DNA of 64,000 nucleotides from JAJRAN01 sp963827135 (GCA_963827135.1 CAWGZX010000005.1:124001-188000), one strand, 5' to 3'. Shown: positions 53,779 to 62,371, counted from the first letter of the stretch. Made by a program: numbers and translations. The notes: generated by a model from the letters alone, not told the origin.

Positions 53779-54999
53779 TCAACTTCGCCCTTCCTCTGCC
53801 AAAGCCCGGTCAACGAAGTTACGCTTGCGTAGGGCGACGCGCGTGGAATCGAGCAATATGGTGATGACCATAAGCTGCAGAAGGACGCCCACTACCCATC
53901 CCCACTCCCAATCGATGAAGGGTTCCCCGATGGAGTTGTTATTGGTGAAAAGGAGGCTGAACAGTAGAGGGAGGTAGATGACCAGGCACCTTATCACCAG
54001 CCATCGGTTCTCAACGCCCCAGATGAGCAGGAGGGCGATAGGTAACGTGTAGTAACTGGCAGTGGTTCGAGGATAGGTCAAGATGAAGGCGGTTAGGACG
54101 ATCAGCATGCCTTCCAAGAGGGTGTGTTTTCTCTTCAATCCGATGTAGTATGCGAGGATGAGGGCCCCGATGGTCAGCACGAGGTAGAACCATGAGGGGA
54201 GCTGAAGCCCGCCCATGCTCAAGAAGTCCCATATGTTCAGGTTGGAAGTGGGTGCATCATCCGGTCCAGAATTGAGGAAATAATAAAAGGGGAAGCTTAG
54301 GAATTCCACGGGGCAGACTATCAGGAAGGGCAGACATACCAAGAGGGACAATCCGACGACAATCCCCAATAAAACCAACCTCTCTCTCCTGGACCTCGCA
54401 GCCCTCCACTGAAAAGGGAACAAGAAGCCGTTGATCAGCTTGGTCCATATCCCGATCGTCATGGCCACGGCGCTCCAACGCAGCCTACCTATGACGGCAA
54501 GGAGGATGGAAAGGACGAATACCCAGACCACGATCGCCTCGTCCTCGATGGCGAACACGGTCTCTATGGTGCTCACCGGGATGAAAATGAAGATCAGCGC
54601 GACCCAGAAAGCCTTGGCATCATCGTAGCGGCGAAGGGCCCAGTAGAGCGAGAGCGAGGTCAGAAGGATGAACACCGAGAACCATGTCTGGTAGGCCAAT
54701 TCGCTTCCGCCCGCCAGCTGCGCCGGGATCATGAGGTAGACTATCAGGGGCGGGGATTCGCAAGGTATGTCGCGGTACAGCCAAAGGCCGTCGAGTATGC
54801 CTTGGGTCCTCTCCCTGTAGAAGGAGATGTCGATCGGGGCACCGACGTGGGCGTCGAGGAAATCGCGGAGGAAGAGTGCGTCAAAGGCGATTAGCGCTCC
54901 GAAGAAGAGGGCCCAGACCAGTATCAGAACATAGGCTCGTCTGCCGGGCGGAATCGAGCCTAGCCTGTCGTTCAGTCCTTGGAGGAGGCCCTGTGGCAT
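53779..54999 (-). CDS. Polytopic membrane protein, GT-C glycosyltransferase-like
   Basis: 406 residues with about ten helices. The first extracytoplasmic loop (DFLDAHVGAPIDISFYRERT, and further YRDIPCESPPLIVYL) with acidic residues and repeated helix-loop layout resemble polyprenol-phosphate mannosyltransferases of the GT-C/DUF2029 type, but no decisive motif is seen. No neighbour gives a substrate. Starts at ATG 54997-54999 with GGAGG about 15 bases upstream. Confidence 0.6.
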   Translation of the reverse strand: MPQGLLQGLNDRLGSIPPGRRAYVLILVWALFFGALIAFDALFLRDFLDAHVGAPIDISFYRERTQGILDGLWLYRDIPCESPPLIVYLMIPAQLAGGSELAYQTWFSVFILLTSLSLYWALRRYDDAKAFWVALIFIFIPVSTIETVFAIEDEAIVVWVFVLSILLAVIGRLRWSAVAMTIGIWTKLINGFLFPFQWRAARSRRERLVLLGIVVGLSLLVCLPFLIVCPVEFLSFPFYYFLNSGPDDAPTSNLNIWDFLSMGGLQLPSWFYLVLTIGALILAYYIGLKRKHTLLEGMLIVLTAFILTYPRTTASYYTLPIALLLIWGVENRWLVIRCLVIYLPLLFSLLFTNNNSIGEPFIDWEWGWVVGVLLQLMVITILLDSTRVALRKRNFVDRALAEEGRS

Positions 55000-55146
55000 C
55001 CCTGATGGATTCCCAAGGCGTTATTTCAACGTTTCCGGAAGAATAGGGGGCGGGGGCTGTTCTTCAGAGAAAGGAAGCTAGCGCCCTATCGGTCGCTCCA
55101 TGTTCCAAAGCCGAATGGTACGAAGGTAGCCTCGTCCCATCGTCGG

Positions 55147-55914
55147 TCATTTCCGAGGGGGGTAATCCATCATCCTGGCTACCGAGGACTTCGACCCCGC
55201 GATCCCCTCTGGAGATGACGTCTCCAAGGGATCGGGCACCTCAGGAGCCTGGTCGACCGGGACGGGGCGCCTTTCTTTACCAGATCGTGAGACGAAACGC
55301 TTGAGCGAAGGGTGCAGCTCGAGGTCCTCGATGAACCCCTCGCAGGTATGGCGCTTGAGATAGAACCTCGCGGACACGGTTACGATGAGGGCAGCGGCCG
55401 AGTTGCAGACCATGTCCCTGATGGTGTCCCAGGGACTATACTGCATGTTGATCCCTGTTAAATTGTCGACGACGAGCTCGAGGACCTCCCAATAGATGCT
55501 GAACGTCATCACGATCAGGGCGATGAACAACGGGATCCATCTCGGGGTGAAGTGCGTCTCCTTGTCGAAATGCTCGACCGCCATGAGGGAATAGAAGACC
55601 AGGAGGGCGATGGTAATCGTCGAAATCGTGTGGGTGATGGTGTCATACCACACGATGTCGTCGTACCTCATTAGAAGGACGCCGTACGCATGGACGAATA
55701 TCGACGCCTCGATCATCAGGATCAATGCCAGCGGCAACCTCATGACACCGGCATGGCGGAAGAGCATCGGTATTAGGCAGAACAGGGCGCAGAGCACCCC
55801 GGTCCAAAGCTTGTACGCGGTGCGGTCGGTCCCGACTGCCGAAAGTACCGTCATGAGGAGGAGCACCCCCGCAGCGAACATGCAGACGAGGTCGGAGAGG
55901 TCGATCTTCCTCAT
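55147..55914 (-). CDS. Membrane protein, DUF2238/YjdF-like
   Basis: 255 residues, about six helices. The pattern WYDTITHTISTITIALLVF, then YWEVLELVVDN, then YSPWDTIRDMVCNSAAALI matches the YjdF/DUF2238 membrane family (conserved D-x-x-x-H, W-E and D-x-x-x-x-N). The C-terminal 60 residues are cytoplasmic, proline-rich and charged. Function unknown. ATG 55914 overlaps the stop of the upstream gene (ATGA), so the pair is coupled. Confidence 0.7.
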   Translation of the reverse strand: MRKIDLSDLVCMFAAGVLLLMTVLSAVGTDRTAYKLWTGVLCALFCLIPMLFRHAGVMRLPLALILMIEASIFVHAYGVLLMRYDDIVWYDTITHTISTITIALLVFYSLMAVEHFDKETHFTPRWIPLFIALIVMTFSIYWEVLELVVDNLTGINMQYSPWDTIRDMVCNSAAALIVTVSARFYLKRHTCEGFIEDLELHPSLKRFVSRSGKERRPVPVDQAPEVPDPLETSSPEGIAGSKSSVARMMDYPPRK

Positions 55915-56528
55915 GCCTCTCCTCCAGGGCACAACCGGGACAGTTCCAGGGAATCGACGCGCTTCAAGTACTCATTGAAAACCACGGCATAGACGATCGT
56001 GGTGAAGGTCGTCACCGCCATCGGAAGCATGAGCATCATGTTGACCACGTCGTTCTCCAAGGTGTTGCTGAAGTCGCCATTGTATAATGGGTAACCAGTG
56101 GAGGCCATCCAATAGATGGTGGAGAACGTCCACAGCACCGAAATCGAGCAGGCGAAGGTCAATGCGAACAGGACCACCCACCTTCTCGGCAGCGAGAGCT
56201 CAGTCCTGGCGTTCATGAAAACGGCAATCATCATTCCCAATGCCATGCTGGCACACGCCTGGATCGCCAAAGATACCTGATAGTAGTACTCGAAATCGAC
56301 GAACTGGCCCGCAATGATCAGGACGACGAAGGCGACCAGCGGAATGATGGCGATGCCCATCAGATGCCGGTCGTACCCTTTGTTTGGGTCGCCCGTCGCG
56401 ACCATGGGCGCGCACACCACCGCGATGCCTATGACAGGAACGATCAGGCTATCCCAATCGCCTTTCCACACGGACATCGCCGCTATGGCGAAGGAGAGGA
56501 TGATGATGACAAGGCTGTACCGGTTCAT
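55911..56528 (-). CDS. Membrane protein of unknown function
   Basis: 205 residues with about six hydrophobic segments, including an N-terminal MNRYSLVIIILSFAIAAMSV and a later VVNMMLMLPMAVTTFTTIVY. I do not recognise the family. Coupled with the following DUF2238-like gene. The TATA box (TTATTATATG, about 56557-56566 on this strand) predicts transcription seven bases before ATG 56528. Confidence 0.65.
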   Translation of the reverse strand: MNRYSLVIIILSFAIAAMSVWKGDWDSLIVPVIGIAVVCAPMVATGDPNKGYDRHLMGIAIIPLVAFVVLIIAGQFVDFEYYYQVSLAIQACASMALGMMIAVFMNARTELSLPRRWVVLFALTFACSISVLWTFSTIYWMASTGYPLYNGDFSNTLENDVVNMMLMLPMAVTTFTTIVYAVVFNEYLKRVDSLELSRLCPGGEA

Positions 56529-56744
56529 CTGGATTCTCTTCGATTCAATAAAATCTACATATAATAACTTTTACTCTTTGTTCAACCCACCCCAAGACGC
56601 CCATGAAATTCAATCCATTCGAAGGCCATTCTAGTAATATCTAAGAAGATAATATTAAAGAAACACGCAGGGCTGGTATTGTAGCACCACCGCTTCAACG
56701 ACCATCCATCATTTTAATAAGCTACAACGCACAATCGATTCCCG

Positions 56745-57077
56745 ATGGCATACTGTCCCAAGTGCGGCAGGATGAATCCAGATGACGCCGTGTATTGCAA
56801 TAACTGCGGGACCTCCTTAAGGACCGGCAAGAAGGACATGAACAGGGAATGCGATGATACCTGCTCAGGTCGCAGCCGGACGGGGCTCATCTTTTGGGGA
56901 ATCATCGTGATCCTCCTTGGGATATGGGTCCTGATCGAGTTCGGCCTCAGCAACATCGAGGGACTTCCCGAATGGCTCTACAGCATGGATTGGGGCTGGA
57001 TCTTCGGCGTGGTGATAGGCATCGCCATACTGATGGGCGGCATCGTCCTCATCATGAGAGCGGTCAGGCGTCAATAG
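56745..57077 (+). CDS. Zinc-ribbon membrane protein
   Basis: 110 residues. An N-terminal zinc ribbon (YCPKCGRMNPDDAVYCNNCG), a short linker with two more Cys, then two membrane helices (FWGIIVILLGIWVLIEFG and WIFGVVIGIAILMGGIVLIM) separated by a Trp-rich turn. Function unknown; such ribbon-plus-membrane proteins are common in archaea. TATA TTTTAATA at 56712-56719 predicts a leader of only three bases. Its 3' end overlaps the convergent gene by seven bases. Confidence 0.75.
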   Translation: MAYCPKCGRMNPDDAVYCNNCGTSLRTGKKDMNRECDDTCSGRSRTGLIFWGIIVILLGIWVLIEFGLSNIEGLPEWLYSMDWGWIFGVVIGIAILMGGIVLIMRAVRRQ

Positions 57078-57763
57078 AACCCACAGCCACGACCGCAGGC
57101 GCGGCAGGTCCTCGCGTGCCTCCAGTCGGAGATTTGTATCCTCGCATCCAGCCATAGGAAACACAGAATGACCGCTACCAGACTGTAGGCGGCGCTGCCC
57201 GTGGCGCTGAGCGTTCCCATGGTCACGAGGAAGAACCCGATCACCAGCAGGGCATTGGCCAGGAGGTGGGAATGGTTGCTGCCCCGCCTCGACCCGATCC
57301 CCGCCAGGCAAAATGCGACGATGACCATGCCTAGGACTGTGGTAATCAGGCCCTCCCTGACATCCAAATCCAGGCCGAGTAGGTAGAGCAAGGACAATGC
57401 TAAGGCGACGGCTGAGCCGACCATGAGCCCTAGGCAACCGCCGCAATAACTTATTCCACGCATCGAGACGATGCGTTCCTGGAACGAGCCGCAGTCCGGA
57501 TGGTGTGCCACATATCTCGGCCGGTCAGCCCCTTCCGGAGGTTCGGTGGGACGGCCTTTCTTCTTTCCTCCAAAGAACCTCGGCCTCGCGCTTAGGACTA
57601 TTCCCAGGAGGCAGCTCGCCATGAATACCATGCACACTATCGCTTTATCAGAAAAGGAAGGTCGGCTTGGCTGCATCGAACCTTCCCATGCCAGTAACAG
57701 GAGCAGGGCTGCTGCCGAGCTGGAAAGGAGGACGTAGACCAGGAGAACACCTTTTTTGTTCAA
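57071..57763 (-). CDS. DUF2085-like membrane protein
   Basis: 230 residues, six hydrophobic segments. The centre has HHPDCGSFQ and RGISYCGGCLGLMVGSAVAL, the Cys and Gly pattern of DUF2085, and the tail has CRACGRGCGFY. The start is TTG at 57763, overlapping the radical SAM stop (TTGA); no ATG is in the right place, and the N terminus MNKKGVLLVYVLLSSSA fits a first membrane helix. Function unknown, co-transcribed with the radical SAM gene. Confidence 0.65.
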   Translation of the reverse strand: MNKKGVLLVYVLLSSSAAALLLLLAWEGSMQPSRPSFSDKAIVCMVFMASCLLGIVLSARPRFFGGKKKGRPTEPPEGADRPRYVAHHPDCGSFQERIVSMRGISYCGGCLGLMVGSAVALALSLLYLLGLDLDVREGLITTVLGMVIVAFCLAGIGSRRGSNHSHLLANALLVIGFFLVTMGTLSATGSAAYSLVAVILCFLWLDARIQISDWRHARTCRACGRGCGFY

Positions 57764-59184
57764 ACCATCTGCCTCAGGGTGGAGATTATCCTCTGGCTGG
57801 CCATATGCCGGAAGCATCTCTTCGTGATCTCGTTGCTCGAGAAGATCCCTTTCACGGCCTTGACCGGGGAGCTGTAGAAGTCCTTGTAGCAGGCGAGCAG
57901 CTCTGCCTGCACCTCGCTTCGCTTCAGAGACTCGGTGGGCATGATGGCGTGCGCCATGTCGTAATGGCTGAGGTTTTGGTCCTCGAGCCACCCGTTCCTC
58001 TGGGCTTCTTGAAATATCTCGGTCCCGGGGAGGGGCGTGAGCACGGTGAACACTACGATATGAGGATCCAGCTCCTTGGCGAAGTCCCTGAGCCCCTGGA
58101 TAGAAGCATGATCGTCCTTCCTGGAACCAATGATCATCATGGCCTGGGCGAAGATGTCGTTCCGCCTCAGGATGCGCACCGCCTCCATGGAGTCCTTCAC
58201 GGTCTCGTCCTTCCTGAAGGCATCGAGCGTCTGGGGGTTGCCGTTCTCCACCCCTATGAGCTGCCAGTTGTTGCCCACCTTCCGCAGCTTGGCCACGGTC
58301 TCCGGGTTCTTGACGATCTCGTCGGTCCGGGACTGGAAGAACCAGTTCACCGAGTCTTGGAAGCCCCTCGCGCTCAGCTCTTTGACCAGATCCTCGCCCC
58401 GGCCTTGGTATTCGAAGTTGTCGTCGGTGAGCCAGATGAAGCCCGCACCTAGGTCGTCCCTAAGGTGCGCCATCTCCTCGGCGAGGCGGCGGGGGGACTT
58501 GCTGCGCCAAGTGCCGTTCCAATGGCGCCACTGCGTGCAGAAGGAGCAGCGGTGATGGCATCCCCTGGAGCCTTCGAGGATGAGATAGCGCTTCCTCCCA
58601 GCCATCATCGTGAAGTGGTACTTGCCAAGGTTCTTCTCCACCAGATGATAGGCGGGGAACGGGAGCGTGTCCAGGTCCGCGATGAGCTCGCGGGGCGGGG
58701 TGCGAACGATGTCGCCGCCTTTCCTGAAGCTGAGGCCTTTCACCTCGCCGAGGTCTCCTCCTCTTTGGATCGCTTTGATGAGCTCCACCAGTGTCCTCTC
58801 TCCCTCTCCCCTGACGATGATATCTATCTCCGGGAAGGAGGAGAGGCTCTCCGCGTCCATGAAGGAGAAGTGCTGGCCACCGAGCACGGTCACGATATCG
58901 GGATCGACCTTCTTCGCTGTCTCAGCCAGCCTCGCGCACACGTACGCATTGCATGTGAGCCCCGATGACGCCACGATGTTCGGCGAGTAGGAGGAGATGC
59001 AGCATTCCACATCCTTCCAGTCCTTGCTCTCCGCCTGACAGTCCAGGACGCTGACTTCCACGTCCTGCATCTCCTGCTCGACATACGCAGCCAGAGCAAG
59101 CAAGCCAGTGGGTGGTGGCAGGTACTCGCCCATGAGGAACCAGTAATTCTTCGGCGGTTCCACGAAGAGAAGTTTGGTCTTCAT
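57760..59184 (-). CDS. B12-binding-type radical SAM protein
   Basis: 474 residues. An N-terminal cobalamin-binding-like Rossmann domain (PPTGLLALAAYVEQEM, VLGGQHFSFMDAE, IIVRGEGERTLVELI) is followed by the radical SAM core with GSRGCHHRCSFCTQ (C-x3-C-x2-C) and WLTDDNFEYQGRG, GVENGNPQTLDAF. Architecture as in BchE-type methylases and cyclases; the DXHxxG cobalamin motif is not clear, so B12 use is unproved. ATG 59184 is favoured because TATA CTTTATCA (about 59212-59220) predicts transcription near 59190. Upstream partner of the DUF2085-like gene. Confidence 0.8.
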   Translation of the reverse strand: MKTKLLFVEPPKNYWFLMGEYLPPPTGLLALAAYVEQEMQDVEVSVLDCQAESKDWKDVECCISSYSPNIVASSGLTCNAYVCARLAETAKKVDPDIVTVLGGQHFSFMDAESLSSFPEIDIIVRGEGERTLVELIKAIQRGGDLGEVKGLSFRKGGDIVRTPPRELIADLDTLPFPAYHLVEKNLGKYHFTMMAGRKRYLILEGSRGCHHRCSFCTQWRHWNGTWRSKSPRRLAEEMAHLRDDLGAGFIWLTDDNFEYQGRGEDLVKELSARGFQDSVNWFFQSRTDEIVKNPETVAKLRKVGNNWQLIGVENGNPQTLDAFRKDETVKDSMEAVRILRRNDIFAQAMMIIGSRKDDHASIQGLRDFAKELDPHIVVFTVLTPLPGTEIFQEAQRNGWLEDQNLSHYDMAHAIMPTESLKRSEVQAELLACYKDFYSSPVKAVKGIFSSNEITKRCFRHMASQRIISTLRQMV

Positions 59185-59458
59185 TCGCACCAGTGATTAA
59201 CTGGCATCGGACGGTGATAAAGGTTGCCTGACCCGGGGAAGGTTTGTTTGCGGGCTAATTATTCGCCTCAGTGAGGTCAGACGGCCATCCTTGTGCTCAA
59301 GATGTTTGGCGCATTCCATACTAAACGAATATTTGTATTCATTATACTATATAAAATAAAAGGTACCGTTTGGAATCGGTTCGGTCAATTCGTCAAGCTC
59401 GGTATCTGGTGAACGCAACACATCGAGCCTTTTCGACCCGCAGGATAATAATAAAGAG

Positions 59459-59531
59459 TGCTCCCGTCGGGATTTGAACCCGAGTCGAAGCCTCGAGAGG
59501 GCTTCATGATTGGCCGCTACACTACGGGAGC
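59459..59531 (-). tRNA. tRNA-Glu (CTC)
   Basis: Acceptor stem GCTCCCG/CGGGAGC, anticodon loop CTCTCGA within stem AAGCC/GGCTT, T arm CGGGTTCAAATCCCG, discriminator A; CCA is not encoded. From position 8 to the T arm it differs from the tRNA-Asp at 17.0 kb at only two sites, one of them the anticodon. A TATA-like GTTTAATAAAG on this strand (about 59557-59567) starts transcription near 59537. Confidence 0.95.
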
Positions 59532-59653
59532 GTGGTAAGGGCACAATAAAAACCCCTTTATTAAACCTTTTTCTCCAGGAGGGGACCAAGCCGATTGCGG
59601 AACCTACGTTCACTAGGAAAGCATAATTACCGCCCCAGTGGACTGTGGTGACG

Positions 59654-60172
59654 ATGGCGATATCGATATTGAGGTATCGAAAGACGACGTTCTTCCCTAC
59701 ATTGGTGCTGCTATCGATCGCGCTCACCTTTCTCAACATATTCCTAGGGCTGACATTCTTCCAGGAGACGGAGGTCCTGATCTTCGCAATCCTAGCCTCC
59801 GTTGCGCTCCTACTGGTCCTAGGCATATCGCCATTCCTCACTTACCATTCCCTCGATGACATGGACCTCCAGCTCAGGCAAGGCTGGTACTTCAAGGCGA
59901 CTATCACTTTGACCAATATTGAGCGAGCCCAGGTCGTGGAGCGAGGTCCGATGCGCACAGGCATATTCTTCGAGGTGACTGGCAAGTCGCTCTATGTCAC
60001 CACCCAAAGGAATGACCTGATCCTTCTTTCTCTCAAGAGCCCACAGAGATTCGGCTTCGCCTGGGGAAAGAGGGCTGACAAGGTCTACTTCGACACCCTG
60101 GATAAGAACCTGCTTCTGAGACGGTTGGCGGATAAGTTCCTCATTCCCTCCAATCAAGGCCAATCGTTCTGA
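59654..60172 (+). CDS. Membrane-anchored PH-like protein, unknown function
   Basis: 172 residues. Two N-terminal helices (FFPTLVLLSIALTFLNIFLG and LIFAILASVALLLVLGISPF) and a cytoplasmic domain of beta strands (GWYFKATITLTNIERAQVVE, FFEVTGKSLYVTT, NDLILLSLKSP, RADKVYFDT) resembling bacterial PH domains. The first codon may be GTG 59645/59648 or ATG 59654; the TATA-like GCATAATTAC centred near 59623 predicts a start site around 59649. The 3' end overlaps the convergent nadE by 32 bases. Confidence 0.6.
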   Translation: MAISILRYRKTTFFPTLVLLSIALTFLNIFLGLTFFQETEVLIFAILASVALLLVLGISPFLTYHSLDDMDLQLRQGWYFKATITLTNIERAQVVERGPMRTGIFFEVTGKSLYVTTQRNDLILLSLKSPQRFGFAWGKRADKVYFDTLDKNLLLRRLADKFLIPSNQGQSF

Positions 60173-60941
60173 GGCCTATCTTGGGTATCAGAGGTGTCTT
60201 TCGCTTGTGCACGCTGGAACGATGCATGGCCCACACCTTCTCCACCTTCTCCAGGTCGATCTTGGTGCGCGAGGCTATGTCCTCGTTGGAAAGGTTGAGC
60301 TCGATCCCGACCAGAATCTGGTCCAGCTCCTCGTAGGTGATACCTATCTCCCCTTCGTCCGTCTGCCCCTCCCAAAGTCCCGCTGACGGCGCCTTCTCCA
60401 ATATTGGGGCTGGGACGTCGAGCCTTCTAGCCAGCTCTCGCACCTCGGTCTTATAAAGGTCCCCCAGCGGACAGAAGTCCGCGCCCCCGTCGCCGAACTT
60501 GGTGAAGTACCCTATGAGCAGCTCGGACTTGTTGCTCGTGCCCATGACCACCCGGTCCAGCATCTTGGCGTGATGGAAGAGCGCGATCATCCGGAGGCGG
60601 GCGGTGGCATTGCCCATCAGCCTTTTGTCCTCGGAGCCCGGCAAAGCTTTCCTCGTCGCATCCCCCATGGCCGAGATGTCCACTACCTTGAGCTCCATGC
60701 CGAAGTGCCTACAGAAGGCCTCCACGACCTCTTTATCGCCCGATGGTGTGGACCTCGAGGGAAGGAAGATGTTCAGCACCTTCTCAGGTCCGAGCGCCTT
60801 GGCACATAGGAGGGAGGTGACCGCGGAATCTATGCCTCCGCTCAGACCGATCACTACCCCCTTAGCCCTGCTCTCCCTTACCTTCTCGGAGATGAACTCC
60901 AATATCACTTCCTCGGTGAGATCGCGCAGTTGGGGGGCCAT
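60141..60941 (-). CDS. nadE: NAD+ synthase, ammonia-dependent form
   Basis: Amidates deamido-NAD to NAD+ with ATP. 266 residues, size of the short form without a glutaminase domain. Motifs are VIGLSGGIDSAVTSLL (PP-loop), LPSRSTPSGDKE, GTSNKSELLIGYFTKFGDGG and GLWEGQTDEGEIG. ATG 60941 follows the palindromic TATA box at 60987-60996 by the expected distance plus about 24 bases; the next in-frame starts upstream would lie before the promoter. The divergent neighbour is a glutaminase-like amidase, so ammonia may come from it. Confidence 0.93.
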   Translation of the reverse strand: MAPQLRDLTEEVILEFISEKVRESRAKGVVIGLSGGIDSAVTSLLCAKALGPEKVLNIFLPSRSTPSGDKEVVEAFCRHFGMELKVVDISAMGDATRKALPGSEDKRLMGNATARLRMIALFHHAKMLDRVVMGTSNKSELLIGYFTKFGDGGADFCPLGDLYKTEVRELARRLDVPAPILEKAPSAGLWEGQTDEGEIGITYEELDQILVGIELNLSNEDIASRTKIDLEKVEKVWAMHRSSVHKRKTPLIPKIGLRTIGLDWRE

Positions 60942-60986
60942 GGAGCGGTGTATGTTGCTGCCCTGACTTATCGTTTCCCGTGGCTT

Positions 60987-60996
60987 CATATATATG
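60987..60996. promoter_or_regulatory. Palindromic TATA box between nadE and the nitrilase-type gene
   Basis: CATATATATG is its own reverse complement. Its centre at 60991.5 predicts starts near 61017 on the right (ATG 61027) and near 60966 on the left (ATG 60941). One TBP site could thus serve both genes, with direction set by flanking BRE elements. Confidence 0.55.
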
Positions 60997-61026
60997 GCAG
61001 AGGTTAGCATCCTCGAGCGTGCCTGA

Positions 61027-61806
61027 ATGAGGGTGGCCATCGCGCAGACGCCTAACGAGCTCGGGGACAAGTTAGAGAATCTCAGGCGCATGGAAAAGTG
61101 CCTTGACGAGCAGGAGGCCGATGTCTACGTCTTCGGCGAGCTGTTCGTGACCGGGTACATGTGCCGGGACATGCTTCCCCGCTTGGCCGAGAACATGGAC
61201 GGAAAGAGCCTTAGGCGCGTCCAGGCTATGGCCGAGGAGCGTTCCTGCTCCATCGTGTTCGGGATGCCGATCTGGAGCGACGAGGTCCCCGGTTTGCTGC
61301 ACAACTGCGCCGTGGCCGTGGGGCCGGATGGCTCGATGCAGAAGTACGAGAAGGTGAACCTGGCCAACTTCGGACCGTTCGAGGAGAGGTTCTACTTCAC
61401 CCCCGGACAGACCCCGGTCATGTTCGATATCCAGGGTACGCAGTTCGGGGTCTGCATCTGCTATGACGTATTCTTCCCGGAGCTGGTCAAGAGCTATGCA
61501 GTCCAAGGGGCGAAGGGACTGATCTGCATCTCCGCCTCGCCGTCCACCTCCAGGGAGCAGTTCGAGCGCGTCCTTCCAGCGAGGGCCACGGAGAACACCA
61601 TGTACACGATCTACTCCAACCTGGTCGGGGCGCAGCTGAACATGATCTTCTTCGGCGGAGGGCAGGCTTACGGCCCCCGAGGAAACCTGCTGGTCCGCAG
61701 CCCGTACTTCAAGCACCATGTCAGCGTCATAGAGTACGACCCCAAGGAGATCGAGATCGCCAGAAGGATGAGGCCGACGCTTAGGGACACATTGGGTGGG
61801 AGCTGA
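61027..61806 (+). CDS. Nitrilase-superfamily amidase, likely glutaminase-type
   Basis: 259 residues with the Glu-Lys-Cys triad: Glu38 in FGELFVTGY, Lys109 in YEKVNLANFG and Cys145 in CICYDVFFPE. The stretch KVNLANFGPFEERFYFTPG resembles the glutaminase domain of Gln-dependent NAD synthetases more than generic nitrilases. Paired head-to-head with nadE, it is a plausible detached glutaminase partner. The alternative is a general omega-amidase or C-N hydrolase. Confidence 0.85.
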   Translation: MRVAIAQTPNELGDKLENLRRMEKCLDEQEADVYVFGELFVTGYMCRDMLPRLAENMDGKSLRRVQAMAEERSCSIVFGMPIWSDEVPGLLHNCAVAVGPDGSMQKYEKVNLANFGPFEERFYFTPGQTPVMFDIQGTQFGVCICYDVFFPELVKSYAVQGAKGLICISASPSTSREQFERVLPARATENTMYTIYSNLVGAQLNMIFFGGGQAYGPRGNLLVRSPYFKHHVSVIEYDPKEIEIARRMRPTLRDTLGGS

Positions 61807-61867
61807 GGCTGCCTGGCCTTGGCTCAGGGCAACTTTTAAGTCTCATTAGGCGGTAGGGGCGAGAGAA

Positions 61868-61971
61868 GCCGAGGTGGCCCAGACCGGTAAGGCGCAAGCC
61901 TGGAAAACTTCTGGTGATTCCAGCAAGCTTGTGTCCGCAAGGACTCGGGAGTTCAAATCTCCCCCTCGGCG
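61868..61971 (+). tRNA. tRNA-Ser (GGA) with a 20-base intron
   Basis: Type II tRNA: acceptor GCCGAGG/CCTCGGC, anticodon stem CAAGC/GCTTG, variable arm GTCC/GGAC, T stem GGGAG/CTCCC, discriminator G. The intron is 61906-61925, at the canonical 37/38 site. A bulge-helix-bulge is visible: 4-base helix CTGG/CCAG, 5' bulge AAA and 3' bulge CAA. After splicing the loop reads CTGGAAA (anticodon GGA). CCA is not encoded. Confidence 0.9.
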
Positions 61972-62101
61972 CTTTCTCTTTCCTTCGATCTGACAGCATT
62001 TCCCGCCCTGCCGTGTCATTGCGAGTGTTTTCTTACCTAATAAGGATAATATTAACCTGTTAAGGATACAATTATAAATACCAGCTAGGTTCTTAGAACA
62101 A

Positions 62102-62371
62102 ATGGTGATCACTGTGCCTTGGAGCAGCTGGGAGACGGTCAAGCCGAAACCTATGTGCGAGAGATGCGGCTGGCAGGGGGAGAAGAGGGACCTTATCTGC
62201 GAGGAGATCGAGCTCAAGGTGCCGGACGAGGTCTTCTCTGGCATCCATCATCTCTTTGGGACCACGCCTTCGCATTGCATCGAGTATCATTGCCCCATCT
62301 GCCAGGAGAGGCTGGCAAGTGACCTGAGGTTCCACAAGCCCTTCTTCGATCAGGAGACCTTCGCAGACTGA
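62102..62371 (+). CDS. Small zinc-binding protein
   Basis: 89 residues. Cys pairs CERCGWQG and CPICQERL, plus a Cys/His-rich centre (ICEEIE, HHLFGTTPSHCIEYHC), suggest one or two zinc sites. No known family. Its TATA box (TTATAAAT, centre 62075.5) is 26 bases from the ATG, a leaderless gene. The CGW-x-G start motif is shared with the next small gene. Confidence 0.7.
   Translation: MVITVPWSSWETVKPKPMCERCGWQGEKRDLICEEIELKVPDEVFSGIHHLFGTTPSHCIEYHCPICQERLASDLRFHKPFFDQETFAD

Noticed and set aside
59191..59458. Possible small RNA or gene between the radical SAM gene and tRNA-Glu
   Set aside because: There is a TATA-like CTATATAAAAT at about 59347 and a weak 5-pair hairpin (GCTCG/CGAGC), but nothing strong enough to call.
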